DNA of 64,000 nucleotides, from positions 2,170,001 to 2,234,000 of the forward strand of contig OZ020486.1 of the NCBI GenBank assembly GCA_963971405.1, in the 5' to 3' direction. Of this stretch, positions 1 to 12,821 are shown in pieces. Each line of letters begins with the position of its first letter. Position 1 is the first letter of the stretch. The notes under the pieces are model-generated. The model saw nothing but the letters and a program-made list of their open reading frames with translations. It searched no databases and had not been told where the DNA came from. Source of the stretch: Psococerastis gibbosa. Lineage: Eukaryota; Arthropoda; Insecta; Psocodea; Psocidae. The translations under genes and the position numbers were made by a program.

Positions 1-180
1 TTGGATCAACAACATGCCTTGCGGGACTTTGCACAATACGTGCAGTAGTTGCACCCCATTAATTTAGCAGCGAGGCCGACATGTTTAGTAAATTATCACG
101 ACGGTTTTTGCGAATACTACCCCCTCAATGCTGTAATTTAATTATTTGACCGTGCACGCTGCGCTGTTTTTACAACTTAC

Positions 181-345
181 TTCTTTCTCAATTCTGTCTG
201 TCTGTCTGTCTGTTAGTCAGTCTATAATTACAATAGATTTGCGGCCAATCAACTCGTTGGAATTAGATTAAATTCGACATTTGGAGTACAAAATTATTGC
301 CCAGGGTCTTTTCAGTTGATGGATAACAATTCATTTTGGGCGTTT
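181..345 (+). repeat. Old MITE-A-like fragment with TCTG microsatellite
   Basis: Five TCTG units (196-214) are followed by ttgcggccaatcaactcg, an attgcccagggtctttt block and ttgatggataacaattcat, as in the relative at 11671. Heavily diverged. Confidence 0.45.
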
Positions 346-545
346 TATAACACAAAAATAGATAGAATTAATATAATTTAATATAGGTTAGGTTATATAA
401 CTTATTATTGTGTTTAAATATATTCTTCAGGGGGGGGGGAACAAAACCAATGTTATGTAGGTATAAGAACCATGGAACCAAAGGACCAGAGGGGTGACGT
501 GGTGCCCAGTGTCATGGGGCAGACACAGACTAGGCTAGATAAATA

Positions 546-549
<4 letters not shown>

Positions 550-581
<32 letters not shown>

Positions 582-3500
582 TTCGTGGGGCCTACTCGTT
601 TGAGTTCCTATAAGCGTCGACCTAGAAGGTCTTTTGCTTCCACGTTTGCCGTCTACGCCCATCTTATAACACCAGTCTTTTTGATAAATTCTAGTGTTTT
701 TGTGATGGGATTAGATCGGATGGTTTCCTCTTCAGACCTAGGGTGGCCAAGAGTTTGGTATCGAGTTTTTCCCAGCGCTTCACATTCAAAGAGAATGTGT
801 TCAGCTGTTTCTTCTTCAACTTCACACAGTCTGCATCTACTGTCGTTTTTCACGCCAACCCTATGCATGTGTTTGTTGAAGTGGCCGTGGCCCGTAAGCG
901 TGCCAACCACCCTTCTAGCTTGCTCTCTACTTAAAGAGAGAAGCTGATCGGTGAGCTTTTTACTAGGACCCGGAATAACCTTCTTAGCAAATCTGCTTTC
1001 CGGGACTTTCTTCCATTCCTCTGCAGTTTTTCTCTGCACCCATTTTTGTACAGAAGTACGGGCCTGGCAATAAGCCATCCCATACTTAGGTTCTGCACCT
1101 TTTCGAGCCAGCTCGTCGGCTCTTTCATTCCCATCAAAGTTCGAGTGAGCCGGGACCCAAATCAGCGAGACTGAGTTTTCCCGACACACCTTTATTAGGA
1201 GGTTGATGCAGTGCCACACCATTTTTGATGTGATCTTTATAGCCTCCACAGCCTTAATCGCTGCCTGCGAGTCTGTATAGATAATAATGGTTTTGCCCTT
1301 GCTTTCCATTTCCATACACTCCTCTAGGCATTTTATAATGGCCCCTACCTCAGCCTGAAAGACTGTAGCATATTTGCCGAGGCTTAGGACTATGGATTTG
1401 TCTACAGTTTCCCCATAGACTCCTCCTCCAGCCCCATTTTCCATTTTCGACCCATCTGTATACCAGACTAGGTCATTGTCCCCTGTCTGATGTTCTTCAG
1501 CATTCCATTCTTTTCTAGCTGGAATTCTAGTGTTAAATGGTTTGCTGAATGAGAGCAGGGGTGTCATTCGGTCTGACGGCATTAAAAGCGTGTCTTCCGA
1601 TATGCTTTTAGTAATATTGGAGTGGCCTGACCTTTTGCTTCTCCAGCAGCCTTCCAGCTCCAATCTATAGGCGCCCATCCTGGCCTGTGCTTCAATGAAG
1701 ACTCCCAGGGTTGGCAGGTTCAATAAAGTATTCAGGACATCCTAACTTATCATTCTACATTCTAACTTATCTCGTGGTGCTTGGAAACTAATAAGGGAAA
1801 CTGTGCACATAAAACCGGTTAAAACTGGGCCGAAGGAATTGTGTGTGGGAGGTTCGGTCACCTCAGACGCAAATGAAATGGCTAAACATTTTATAAACCA
1901 CTTCTCGCAACTACCGGTACCGCCTAAATCAGACCTATCGCCCATTGACATCATGAGGAGAGTAACAGTCAGTCCGGTCGACTCATTTTTTTGTCGCCCA
2001 GTGTCTCATGATGAACTAACTCGTTTATGCAAGAGTTTTAAGAATAGTAAAGCTCTAGATACATATGATATGTCATCCACACTAACAAAACTTTGTTGGC
2101 CTTCTATAGGTGAAATTGTAACTTATTTAATAAACACGGTTATATCAGAGGGTGTTTTTCCCTCTTGCTTGAAAGCTAGTGAAATCGTACCTGTATATAA
2201 AAAGGGGGACAAAACTGAGGTAGGAAACTGGAGGGCTATCTCCATCTGCCCATTTCTTTCAAAGTTAATAGAAAAAGTATATTGTGACCAATACTTAACC
2301 TTTTTAACTACAAAGGACATCCTTAGTCCCGATCAGTTCGGTTTCCGCAGGAGGCGGAGTACAAATGACGCACTGTACTCTTTCATGTCATCAGTATATG
2401 AACTTGTGGACAACAGAAATACACTGGGTGGCATTTTCTGTGACCTGAGTCGTGCCTTCGAAATGGTCCCCCATTCTATATTGCTTGATAAATTAAGTCA
2501 TTACGGTCTTCGTGGACTACCTCTTCAATTTTTATCTTCATACCTCGAAGGTCGGGTACAGAGGGTTCGTTTGAATCAGGACAGTGGAGACACAGTTCAG
2601 TCGGAATGGGTACCAGTAGAAAGGGGCGTCCCGGCTGGTTCAGTTTTCGGTCCAATCCTGTTTATCTTATTCGTAAATGACTTGCCTGCGTCCATGCGCC
2701 CCCACTGTACACAGTGCACCTTATTTGCCGACGACACCAGCCTGTTAGTGTCAGGTAATAGGAACGCAAATTTAAGTCAGTTAACTGAAGTTTCGCTACT
2801 GAAGGCACAAGAATGGTTTGACGCTAACCAATTGGTGCTTAATACTAATAAAACGGTGCTTGTGAACTTCACAAAAAATGATATTTCGTCGTCATTGTCA
2901 GTAAATGGTCAGGTTCTCGCGCTTAGTGCAAAAACTAAATTTCTGGGCTTAATTATTAACAGTGGTCTAAGCTGGACTGATCATATTGACGCACTTAGTG
3001 CTAAGTTGTTATCAGGGCTGTATCTTCTCCGTACGCTTGCCAGTCAGGTCAGCAGAGAGGCTCTTAAGCTAGTATACCATGCCTGTTTTGAGTCCCATCT
3101 CAACTATGGAATAATTTTTTGGTATGGCTCGCCTCAAAATGTTTTAAATCGACTCTTAGTGTTACAGAAACGAGCCATTCGTACCATGTGCCGCCTCCAT
3201 CCTCGCACCCATTGCAAGCCATACTTTAGGGATCTGGGGATTTTGACACTGCCAGCACTCTATGCGTTAAACCTACTTATGTTCGTGAGAAAGGACCTAT
3301 CAATTTTTGATACTAGAGATGGAAGGAACGGTAGAGTGTTGCGGGGGTTGAGAGTGCATTTTGAGAGCTTTCGCTTTTCCCCGCAGTACCGGGGAATAGC
3401 GCTCTTTAACAGTCTTCCTCGGCATTTGAGGGACGAGCCTAGTGTCAAGATCTTCAGAGTTTCAGTTAGGGAATTATTATTAAAATTGAGCCCATATGAT

Positions 3501-4464
3501 GTGCGTTTCTCCCTTGAACAGTGAATCTCTTATATTTTTAAAATGAAATTATTTAATATATACACTGTGCAATATCGTTGGTTTTTAGGTTTTAGCTTTT
3601 GACTACATATATATACTGTATATACATATATTCATATTCCATAAGATTGTTTGACTTAGACAGTAAGGGGTTGGAGAAATTTTGTTACATTGAGTATCTA
3701 TCCTCTGTTGCTTGTCCAAATATATACATTACATTACATTACATCCCCTGGTGAAGTTGACATTGCTCCTGTGATACAGAGGCAGGCCAGCCTCTGGAGC
3801 CCATTCAACTTGGTTGTCACTGTGACCTGTGTAGTCTTGGTCCACCAAACTACACTTCCATAGGTAATCACCGGCCTAATGACCATTGTGTAAATCCACA
3901 TTGCCATTTTGGGCCTGATTCCCCACGTTGTGCCTATTGCCCGTCTGCAAACATAAATTAATTGTTTAGCTCGGTTAATAGTTTTTGTAATATGGGGATT
4001 CCAGGTAAGTCCTTTGTCTAGGTTAACCCCTAGATACTTAACCTCCGTCCCCAGTTTTACAACTTGATTGAAAAGCTTAGGCAGCTTTCCCCCATCAAGA
4101 TTCTTCTTTCGAGTAAATGGTACCATCGAGATTTTGGATGGGTTGATGCTCAGATTTTCAGCCTTGCACCATTTTTCTACTTCAGAAAAAGCCATTTGCA
4201 TTAGCTCGGTTATGACCGTCATGGACTTACCCCTAATCACAATGGCCAAATCATCCGCATATCCTTGTGCGTACACTCCCACCTCATTGAGTCTGGTGAT
4301 GATTTTGTCCACCACAAGGTTCCACAACAGGGGCGAGATAACCCCCCCCTGTGCCGTACCCCTGGTGGCCCTTACCATCACCTTCTCATCAGATAGGGAT
4401 GCTAGAATCTTCCTATTGCTAAGCATGGATCTGATCCATCTACACACAGTTGCATTTACGCCAA
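550..4464 (-). mobile_element. LINE A: 5'-truncated non-LTR retrotransposon with RT and RNase H, interrupted by LINE B
   Basis: Bounded by a 13-bp target-site duplication AGATAAATACCTT (537-549 and 4465-4477) and ends in a poly(A) tail, seen as the T run from 550 to 578. The - strand reads in from 4464 within the reverse transcriptase: GTAQGGVISPLLWNLVVDKI, then the catalytic YADD box, then the thumb (KYLGVNLDKGLTW). After the break caused by LINE B it continues at 1736-653 with an RNase H domain (TDGSK, TDSQAAIKA, PAHSNFDGNERADELA) and a C-terminal Cys-rich knuckle (CRLCEVEEETAEHILFEC). The endonuclease part is missing. R1/Jockey-type architecture; inactive. Confidence 0.93.
1743..3740 (+). 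mobile_element. LINE B: 5'-truncated non-LTR retrotransposon inserted into LINE A
   Basis: Flanked by the 6-bp duplication ACATCC (1737-1742 and 3741-3746). One long open frame (about 1770-3524) holds most of a reverse transcriptase: VYKKGDKTEVGNWRAIS, DQFGFRRRRSTNDAL, CDLSRAFEMV, GVPAGSVFGP and the catalytic FADDT, then a thumb and C-terminal region. Usual family spellings are RPIS and GVPQGS, so some motif residues have changed. After the stop comes a roughly 200-bp 3' UTR ending in (ACATT)n. The 5' half with the endonuclease is missing, as is normal for truncated LINE insertions. Jockey/CR1-like; exact clade not assigned. Confidence 0.9.
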
Positions 4465-4587
4465 AGATAAATACCTTACAAAAAGTCGAAAAAACGTGTT
4501 CAAAAAAGGACAGAATGGATATCAAGGGTAGAAGGAACAATAAGCGATGATTGCTTTATAAATGTGGAAAATAGCCTGCTCAAAAAC

Positions 4588-5505
4588 AAAACCACATGGA
4601 ACAAGATAGTCCATTGATTTTCAGCTGAGTCACTCTCAGCTCGGGACTTATCACGCGCTAATTCAATTTTGACAATATCTCTAAGATACCTGATACCTAT
4701 TGTAATTAATGCTCTACGCCTGGATTTTACTTGAGTCCCCTCTGCAATAATATAGTTATGCAATCACCAACACCACAGGGACTAAGATAGCCCATTGATT
4801 TTCGGCTCAGTCGACAGTCTCCCTCGAGCCCGGGACTCACGAGTATCATGAGCTGATTCAATTTTGATCCCCATTGTACTTACAGGACTGTGTGCTTAGC
4901 TCTACGGTAGGATTGCACCTCGGTTCCATCTGCATAGGCATAGATAGGCATTCACCAACTCTACAGGGAACAAGATTGCCCATCAAAGGCATCAAAAGAA
5001 ATTTCTGCCGCCAGGCACCCTATGGTTTCTCATACCTTACCAGTGCTGAAAGAGTAGTACACCTATTGGAGCAACATAGTTCTCTCGTACACACAATTTA
5101 CCTCGTTGCACTATCCCAGATTCGCAGTCTTGAATGGGCAGTGAACAGCTGTTGGTGATAGGAGTATCATACTGCTTACTTAAGTCGAACAAAATGCCAT
5201 TTTTTTCACTGTTGGCTTGTCTCTCTGGACTGTCCTCCCATCCATAATTGGAGCGAACAACTGGAGAGTGTGAAGCTGAGAGCTGAACAGCAGCCAGAGG
5301 GGATATACTTAGCATTGAATTCATCTCTGCTTAAATACTGTATATCTGACACAATCCATTTTTTTCATGTTTGACTTGTCTCACTGGAATGTCCCGTCAA
5401 TGAGTAGGGTCCCTTCAGCGGCGAGCGGCTGGAGTGTGTGAAGCAGAGTGCCGAACAGCTGTCAGGAGATATACTTAGAATTGGATTCATCTCCGCCTAT
5501 TTATT
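4588..5505 (+). repeat. Two adjacent tandem duplications
   Basis: Units 4588-4764 and 4765-4951, plus a partial at 4952-4985, share a start of the form accacatggaacaagatag and ccattgattttc. Next, 5175-5340 and 5345-5505 share catttttttca, gacttgtctc, ggagtgtgtgaagc and gatatacttag. Identity is moderate, so both are old. No coding potential. Confidence 0.6.
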
Positions 5506-6898
5506 TTTACGACCGCCCCCCCCCCCCCCACAGTCCAATATTGTTAGCTACTGGGACACATACAGTGACCTACTACAATAAATCATTCCACAGTATATGT
5601 CCCCGGCAATTTAACAGAAAACTGACACGCCCCAATTGTATATTTATAATGCATTTTGTACTAATCATTGCAGAGGCATAAATGAATAGGTGGCAATATA
5701 ATAATTATGGGATTAGCTAATATTAGTACTACTTTTCTTTAAGGACTTTTTGGGGACCCATATTATTATTATTATTATATTGATCGAATTTCGATACAGA
5801 GTGTACATTTCAATAAAATTATATACCTTAAGGCTTCAGTCAGCCCGTGTGCGGTTTCGCTTTTGAATGTACAGTACATGTAATTCAATCGCAATACAAA
5901 TACAGTAGTTAAATAATTATTGGTTAGTAGCAGTTAAAGAAATCAAGTGTTATTTGTCATAATATGTACCTAGTTAGTAAGTTAGTAAATAGTTAATTCA
6001 ATTAGTAATGTTTGTTAGTAATTTCTGTTCGCAGCCATTTCTTTAAATTTCTTGTCCAATGCCAACAACCCTATGGATTTCGGACATTATTTTCATTGTT
6101 TCCGTATGAATTTTCGGCCGCTGGCAAATTGGTATAGGCCTATGCGTTCTCGATGTAAACCTACACCGGTTACATGCGATAATGGACAAGCTGAGACAAG
6201 CTCAACATTGACGCAATGAAACAGGCGGAAGCAAGGCTTCACCAAGTACAGATACGAGTCATAATTATGGGATATCCCTAATCACCCTACCAGAACAATG
6301 CTCATAAATATGTTTACAATTTTCGCCATGTCTACCCCAAGAATAAGTTAATACTCTACGACATAGTACGCCTATGATAGGCCCACTGGAATAAGGTAGG
6401 GCACGTCATGGGAGAAAATTTACAAAATAGGTCTACGATACGACGATAAGAGAGACCTAAAGAAGGGTTTACAATGTTCAAAAGTAAACCCAGTTTATAT
6501 AATGAAAATCGAAACCTTTTTATTATAGAATGAAGATGGCCATTAAATCTAGCTGAGGGGAAATGAAAGTTTGCCTCTTGGTGGGAGAAATGCGAATACT
6601 AAAGCGGAAGTGGACAACCCCAGAGGGACGGATTGTACGGGCACAGTGGCGGACTCGGGGGAAGCAGTCTTTAAAAAATAGGCGCGGAAATTGTGGGGGG
6701 TTTACGCATTTTAACAGCAATTAAGTTTTGATTTTAGAGAGGAAGATTTATTAATATCAATATTGCTACAAACGTGTAGGTCGAGGAGTCTCCCCCGCAC
6801 GGGGAAATTTGTTAAAAAATAGCCGCGATAATTAATATATAGTATATTATATATTATTTTATATATTATAATAATTATATATATTGTATATTTAGGTA

Positions 6899-7060
6899 AT
6901 TAAGTGGGGACATGGAAGGAGCCTCCCCGAAGATTGCGCTTATGAGCGATCGGGCGTCCCTGGTAACGGCGGGAATTACCCCGTCGGCCAATCCTTCCAC
7001 CACCGGGTCAAGCGACAACAACGTGTCCAAGGCTCGGACACGTTAAGTAAGTAAGTAAGG
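6899..7060 (+). repeat. Retroposon 3' end with terminal hairpin and (TAAG)n tail
   Basis: A GC-rich block (gaaggagcctccccgaag onward) in AT-rich surroundings ends with a hairpin aacgtgtcc/ggacacgtt and a taagtaagtaag tail. This is the look of a truncated LINE or SINE 3' end. No coding part is present. Confidence 0.5.
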
Positions 7061-7167
7061 TAATTAAGTAAGCTCAAAGACCTGTTCGGTTAGATCACCT
7101 GCCTTGCAATACGAATCATGCCAATAAAGAGCATAAAAGTAGAAGATTTAAAAGGCACTGATGTACC

Positions 7168-7262
7168 TATCGGGCTTGTAGTCCAGCGGTTAAGATGATG
7201 TCTTGGATGGGCGAAGATCGTAGGTTAGAATCCTGCCAAGCAGTTTCTCCGAAATCCTCTAA
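7168..7262 (+). repeat. tRNA-derived SINE (A and B boxes)
   Basis: gtagtccagcggttaaga is an A-box-type promoter and ggttagaatcctgcc, about 45 bases later, is a B box; the two have tRNA-like spacing. It has no folded acceptor stem and runs straight into MITE-A, so it is a SINE fragment rather than a tRNA gene. It shares its downstream end (atcctctaatttt) with the SINE piece at 35210. Confidence 0.65.
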
Positions 7263-7271
7263 TTTTGGATT

Positions 7272-8108
7272 ATTGCTTTCCAATTTATACGTAGTATAAG
7301 GAAAGCTTTGTGATGGTCGAAATTTTCGGTTCCGAGATTTCAACGGATTTACACGTTTTGAGGTCCCAGGAACCCAACAAGGTGGTTTTTACGAAATGTA
7401 TGTCTGTCAGTCGCTCTGTCTGTCTGTCTGTCGCTCTGTCTGTTCATCGATTTTCGGGCAAACTACTCGGTCGATTTTGAAGAAATTTAGCATGTATGTT
7501 TTCAAAAGTCATACCTCGGAATCTATTTTTTATTTTGGGCTAACTCAATTTGGGGGGGGGGGTGTTTTGTTCTCAAAAAACTAAAAAAAAGACGTCTAAA
7601 AAAATATTTCTCAAAAACGGCTCCAACGATTTCTTTTAAATTCACATATATTGTGCCTTGTCCCTTGATATTTTGCTTCTGGGGGTAAAAAACTAAAAAT
7701 ACTAATTTTTCAAGGAAAAGCACTAAAAAGAAATTTTTCTGCGGATCCTTTCTATCGATAATTTCTACCCTCATGCATGTTTTAGGTGTTAAATTGAGTA
7801 ACGAAACCGGACAGGTTGCTTTCCAAAAAAAACTATTTGGTTTTGTGCAAAAATTGTTTTTGATAAAGTGATAGAAAATTCACGTTCAAATGCATTGCAT
7901 GCCTTGCCATAATTACTGTGTGGTAATGTGTTGGTCTGACCTATCTGTAATTAACCTCACCTCCAGTGACGTCAGGTGGACACCCCCCCCCCCCCCAGAT
8001 ATCCGAAATTTAGCCATAGGAAAATTATTTACCATGAAATTACTCATTTTCTCCATCTACTAATTGATAAATTGGAAAGCATGTTCGAGTAAACTCGGAC
8101 CGGCTCTA
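7272..8108 (+). mobile_element. MITE-A copy 1
   Basis: Starts at tattgctttccaattta and has the reverse complement taaattggaaagc at 8068-8080, followed by a shared end aactcggaccgg. Inside are a (TCTG)n-type microsatellite (7400-7445), a G run (7553-7562) and a C run (7982-7995). The same order occurs at 9418-10331 and, inverted, at 29185-30606. No coding capacity. Likely a non-autonomous DNA element; no target-site duplication was identified. Confidence 0.75.
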
Positions 8109-9417
8109 CTTGGTATAGGTTAGGTGAAACTCTTACTTCTCAGTGTTTGAACGTGTCACGTATCAGTAAACAAGGACCATTCCACACGCGTAGGTTGCAG
8201 GCGTTTTTTTTTTCATTGTAGCAAATGGGCGTGGTCAATGAAGCACAGAGATTTGTTTGAGGTGGCGTGTGGAGGGGAAACCCGTGCGGTCGGCTACTCG
8301 TCGTCTTCACGCCAGCCTCAGACATCTTTCCAACTGTTGATCTGCTACAATGACAAACGACTTTGGTAGCTCGCCCATATCGAATAGTCCGTGTGTGCTG
8401 GACTTTACCAATTATTAAGGCACGCCAACTTCAACATTTTGGTGGTCCCTTTTACTACAAGACAGTTGGGTTAAATTTATTTATTTTCATTATATTTTAC
8501 GTCCTCACTATCTAGACCTGAATTCGCAGATATACTCTTGAAAGAGATATGAGATTAAAAAAATTACAAGGTGTCAGCCGAGCATGTGCTGTGTCCTCAT
8601 GCATGTAGATATAGGTGAGTGCCTATGGTTAATCCGCCATAGTAAGCGTAATGGGTGAATAAAGTAGGAGACGATGAGAGACGCATAGTAAATATAGTGA
8701 ATGGTAAAGTACGGTATTGTATGATCGGCTGGTTAGGCCCCTATGCATACTGTCCGCTCTGTGCCCCCCATAGAAATCAATAGGCGTAACAAAGGCGCAG
8801 GTTTCATGGAGGAACGGTGAATAAAATATGGTACAAGAGTTTCACTGTAAGTACTGACTAGTGAGTGCATGAATGACCTAAGTATTTTTTGTAATTACTT
8901 TAAGGGCGACTACACAAGCTTAGGCTTGTACTGTGTATTCTGTGAGTATTAAGTAGCCTATTAAATTGGACTGTTCATTCTATTCTATGCAATTATGAAT
9001 ACCGTTGAGGCAGCCGTAATTTAACATTGTTGTAGGACAATTATTTACCATAGAATTTCAACTAATGATTATCTATTTTGGTACATATACTAATGTACAA
9101 AATGAGGCAACGGGAAGACCATGTAAGGCCAGCGCTACGCTCAGCCAAGTAGCCAAGTCCCTAAAAAAGACCATCTCTCATTACTTGATAGTATAATTTA
9201 ACAGAAATATAGTATATATATATTTGTTTATTTATTTATTTATAGATAAATAGGTGTGCGCAAGTACGGGTTCACTCCTGCCGGATCTTTGTTATTATTT
9301 GTTGACATATCAACATAATAACATGTAATGATCTAAGTAACTGGACGATTGGTTGGGGATGAATTTCTTGCAGTATTCACTACATTGTGTCAGTGGTAGC
9401 TTGTCTCAGCTTGCCCA
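8109..9417. other. No recognised feature
   Basis: AT-rich sequence between two MITE-A copies; short open frames only, with no recognisable product. Confidence 0.5.
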
Positions 9418-10331
9418 TTATTGCTATTCAATTTATACGTAGTATAAGGAAAGCTTATTTGTGATGGTCTAAATTTTCGATTCCGAGATTTCAACGGATT
9501 TACACGTTTTGAGGTCCCAGGAACCCAAAAAAGTGGTTTTTACGAAATGTCTGTCTGTCGCTCTGTCTGTCGCTCTGTCGCTCTGTCGCGCTGTCGCTTT
9601 GTCGCTCTGTCGCTCTGTCTGTCTGTCTGTGCGTCGATTTCCGGGCAAACTACTCGGTTGATTTGGCACGTAGGTTGACAAAAATCATACCTCGGAACTA
9701 TTTTTTTTATTTTGGGCTAACTCAATTTTGGGGGGGGGGGTTTATTTTCAAAAAAACTCATAAAAAAACGTCTAAAAAAATCATTTCTCCAAAACGGCTC
9801 CAACGATTTCTTTTAAATTCACATATATTGTAGTCGTTATTAATGTTGACAAAATGCGGGGGATTGCTTGCCCCTTGATAGTTTGCTTCTGGGGGTAAAA
9901 AAATAAAAATAACTCAATTTTAATGAAAAATGACTAAAAAATAATTTGTCTGCGAAACCTTTCCATCGATGATTTCTACCTTCAGGCATGTTTTAGGTGT
10001 AAAATTGAGTAACGAAACCAGACAGGTTGCTTTCCCAAAAAACTATTTGGTTTTGTGCAAAAAAAATGTTTTTGAAAAAATGATAGAAAATTCACGGTCA
10101 AATGCATTGCGTGCCCTGCCATTATTGCTGTGTGGTAATTTGTTGGTCTGACCTATCTAGAATTTACCTCAACTCCAGTGACGTCAGGTGGACAAACCCC
10201 CCCCCCCCCCAGAATGCCCGAAATTTAACTATAGGAAAATTATTTACCATGAAATTACTCATTTTCTCCATTTTCTCTAGCTACTACTTGATAAATTGGA
10301 AAACATGTTCGAGTAAACTCGGACCGGTTCT
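9418..10331 (+). mobile_element. MITE-A copy 2
   Basis: Same internal order as copy 1 with a longer and purer tctgtcgc-type microsatellite (9550-9632), a G run near 9731 and a C run near 10198. It includes an extra roughly 60 bp (tagtcgttattaatgttgacaaa region, 9832-9870) that copy 1 lacks and the inverted copy has, so copy 1 carries a deletion. Confidence 0.75.
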
Positions 10332-11099
10332 TGTCGCTTGTAGCCGGTATATAGGTTCTCATGAAGGACGCGGGTATATACCTGTCTGCAAACGCCCAGA
10401 AAACTCTTGCGGAAACAATACCAATCGGTTTTATGTGTCCGAAAATGGAAAATCCATGGGGTCGTTGACAGGATAAGGTTCAATGGGAGAAAGGATCACT
10501 ATACAAGCCGGCCTACATACATACATACAAACATAAATAAAAGTCCTTGAAATAATAATCGAGTTAAAAATAGCTGCTGTATATTTTAATGTCCTCAAGG
10601 ACTTTTTATGAGCCTCACCCTAGGCCTACTTACAATTTCCTCGCGGTATACGTAAGTCCATCAATAAGTCGGTATGCCACAGGTTATGTTATCGTCAAGA
10701 AGCATGGAGTTATTCAAGATTTTAAAAAAAGCGAACCTATCAGTAAACACAAAATATTTCTTTAACATTGAATTCAAAAAGCTACCACGTTCTGCCCTTG
10801 CCGCGTTCGGTCAGAAGAACAATGCCAGCCCGGACTGCCACTCCAGCGCCCCCCCCCCCCCATCCGGACCTCCCGCTCAGTGTTGACATTTAGTCCCCCC
10901 CCCCCCGGCCCTATAGTCTCCTCCAAACTCAATTTATGTGGCATTACTTCCCATTAAATATCGCATACCATTGTTTACGTAAGCCGATGTCATTATTTCG
11001 TTTAATAAAGGGAAATATTCTTTCCTTCGTCCCGCAAAAAAACGTCGAAGTGAACGTCGAATAACCGTTATAATAAAAGTAAACTTAATAATTATTTCA

Positions 11100-11250
11100 C
11101 AAAAAAACTCGAATAACCTGTGTACCTACGGTAAATGCTTTCAAGACATCAAGATCGTGGGTTCGAATCCCACCATGCCCAGAATGTTGCTTGATTCTGT
11201 AATTTTAGTTGCAACGTGAAGAGGTTGCCCTTTCAACCTCTCTTCAATGC
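11100..11250 (+). repeat. tRNA-SINE-like fragment
   Basis: gtgggttcgaatcccaccatgcccag is a B-box region like those at 34757 and 35173. The A box is weak (acctacggtaaatgc). Followed by unrelated sequence. Function as a tRNA is unlikely. Confidence 0.45.
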
Positions 11251-11479
11251 CTGTTTACCATTTAAAGTTTTTTGGGAACGGTCCCGCTCAGCTGCTGAAA
11301 GCTGACACAGCTGGCATTTAATAGCCTACTTGGCCCCCTCCGAGTGGTTCTGAAAGTGATTTGGCGGGCTCGGACCAGAAGAAAAAGGAACGTGGCAGGA
11401 GGTGGTGTGACTCAGACAGATAAATATGGCGGACTTCTTTAGGGATTGAATTAATAAAAAGACTCTGTTCTAAATCGTA

Positions 11480-11660
11480 CAATTTCTTCAAAATCCGGGA
11501 TGATAGGCCGGCTGCTGCTGAGCTTTCGAGATGCAATCTGAGAAGTCTACGCAGTTTCACTGAAGATGTTAACGGCAGATGTTGACGAAACGTTTGGAAG
11601 TACGCTTTCAGAACGACCACTGCCTATCAACCCAGATTCTACTACTTCATCACGTAACTG
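11480..11660 (+). repeat. Second Penelope-like fragment with the same motif
   Basis: Shares gaagtctacgcag, CTGAAGA, a 6-bp stem with 7-nt loop, GAAACG and a final gattctact with the copy at 38804-38944. The stem is GTTAAC/GTTGAC, so the pairing is kept with changed bases. Confidence 0.55.
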
Positions 11661-11670
11661 CGGCCGTGAA

Positions 11671-11985
11671 AGCCTTTATACTTATTTAAATGTCTGTCCG
11701 TTTGTCACTCTGTCTGTCTATCGGTCTGTCTGTAACTAGGTTTGGGGCCAAGCTATTCAAAGGAATTTGAGAAAGTTAGGCATGTATAGTTTCAAAAACA
11801 AATTGTCCAGGGGGTTTCTTTCATTTTTTGGATAACTTCATTTTTTTGTGTGAAAGAAGTAAAAAAAAACCATTGAAATATACCACAGAAAGGGGTACCG
11901 CAATCAACCAATCAGAGCCCCCGTCACCATTCAGTGCAAGGCCGTAGCCCCCCCCCCCCCCCCCCCCCCGTTAGTACGGTACAGA
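11671..11985 (+). repeat. Diverged relative of MITE-A with C run
   Basis: Contains tctgtc repeats (11690-11735), then gtttggggccaagctattc, ttaggcatgtatagtttcaaaa and a ttttttggataacttcat block, which match the order of the MITE-A interior at low identity. A C run follows (11948-11970). Confidence 0.55.
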
Positions 11986-12821
11986 AGAATATATAAGCAG
12001 ACATGTGCTTTTAGCGGGAGTCTATACAGAAACAACTAATATATTGTAGATTGAGAACGTGTACTTTTCACACAAGCAGAATGGTTCACATTGTAGACAC
12101 AAAAGATTTTTTTTTCAAGTATGTATGTTTCTTTTCTAATTCGCCGCTACACCCCCGAGCTGTCACATTTCTGTTTCATTTTCAGTTTCATTTATAGAAG
12201 AGCAATACTTTCGATGCTCGACAGGCTAGACTGGACTGTAGTTACACCATCTTAAGGAGAATAGACTTATAGAAAACTCTTCAAAGAAGCATGGCTGAAA
12301 AGTCACCTTCTGTAGTCTATAGTATAGCCCAAGAACCTTCTGGTGTGGCTCCGCTCGGCTAAGGCCAGGTGTTGTGGAACAGTTGTTCTCAGATATGAAT
12401 ATTGCAAAAAATTATTAAAAAAGCCGTTTAACGGTAAACCTATAAATGCAGCAATAAATGTACAATGTATGTAAATAAATAAAAATTAAAAGAAACGTGT
12501 ATTTACAAGATCTAATGTTTATACAGTTTTGGTAATAATGGTTGCGCTGCTTCCTTTACTTAGTAGGCTCTAGTAGTGCACACGTGGCTTTTGTGCTTTA
12601 AAATGTTTACTCCTGCTTCATTATGATTTCAATATACGCTGTATATGACTCCCAGAAGGTTTGGGAGTCGATAGAACAGTGAAAATTGGCCGCATGCAAC
12701 AAAAAAAAAGGTTCCCGACCCCTGGTATAGCCTATGGCCTACTCAAATAATGGGCCCATTCCAATCTTTACGTATGTAGGCTAAATAATTTACTATAATG
12801 TAAATTTTGTTTAGTTCGGTT

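Larger units (their letters stand above)
4478..7160. other. Gene-free stretch after LINE A
   Basis: Holds the two tandem duplications and the (TAAG)n retroposon end listed separately, plus a C run at 5515-5529, ATT repeats at 5760-5776 and a TA-rich tract at 6835-6890. No exon with supportable splice sites or protein similarity was seen. Confidence 0.6.

Noticed and set aside
7168..7262. Possible functional tRNA gene
   Set aside because: A and B boxes are present but there is no matching acceptor stem or clover-leaf, and the tail is shared with other repeats; a SINE is a better fit.
9541..9632. CRISPR-like array in the tctgtcgc repeats
   Set aside because: The units are short microsatellite repeats with no spacers; this is an animal genome.
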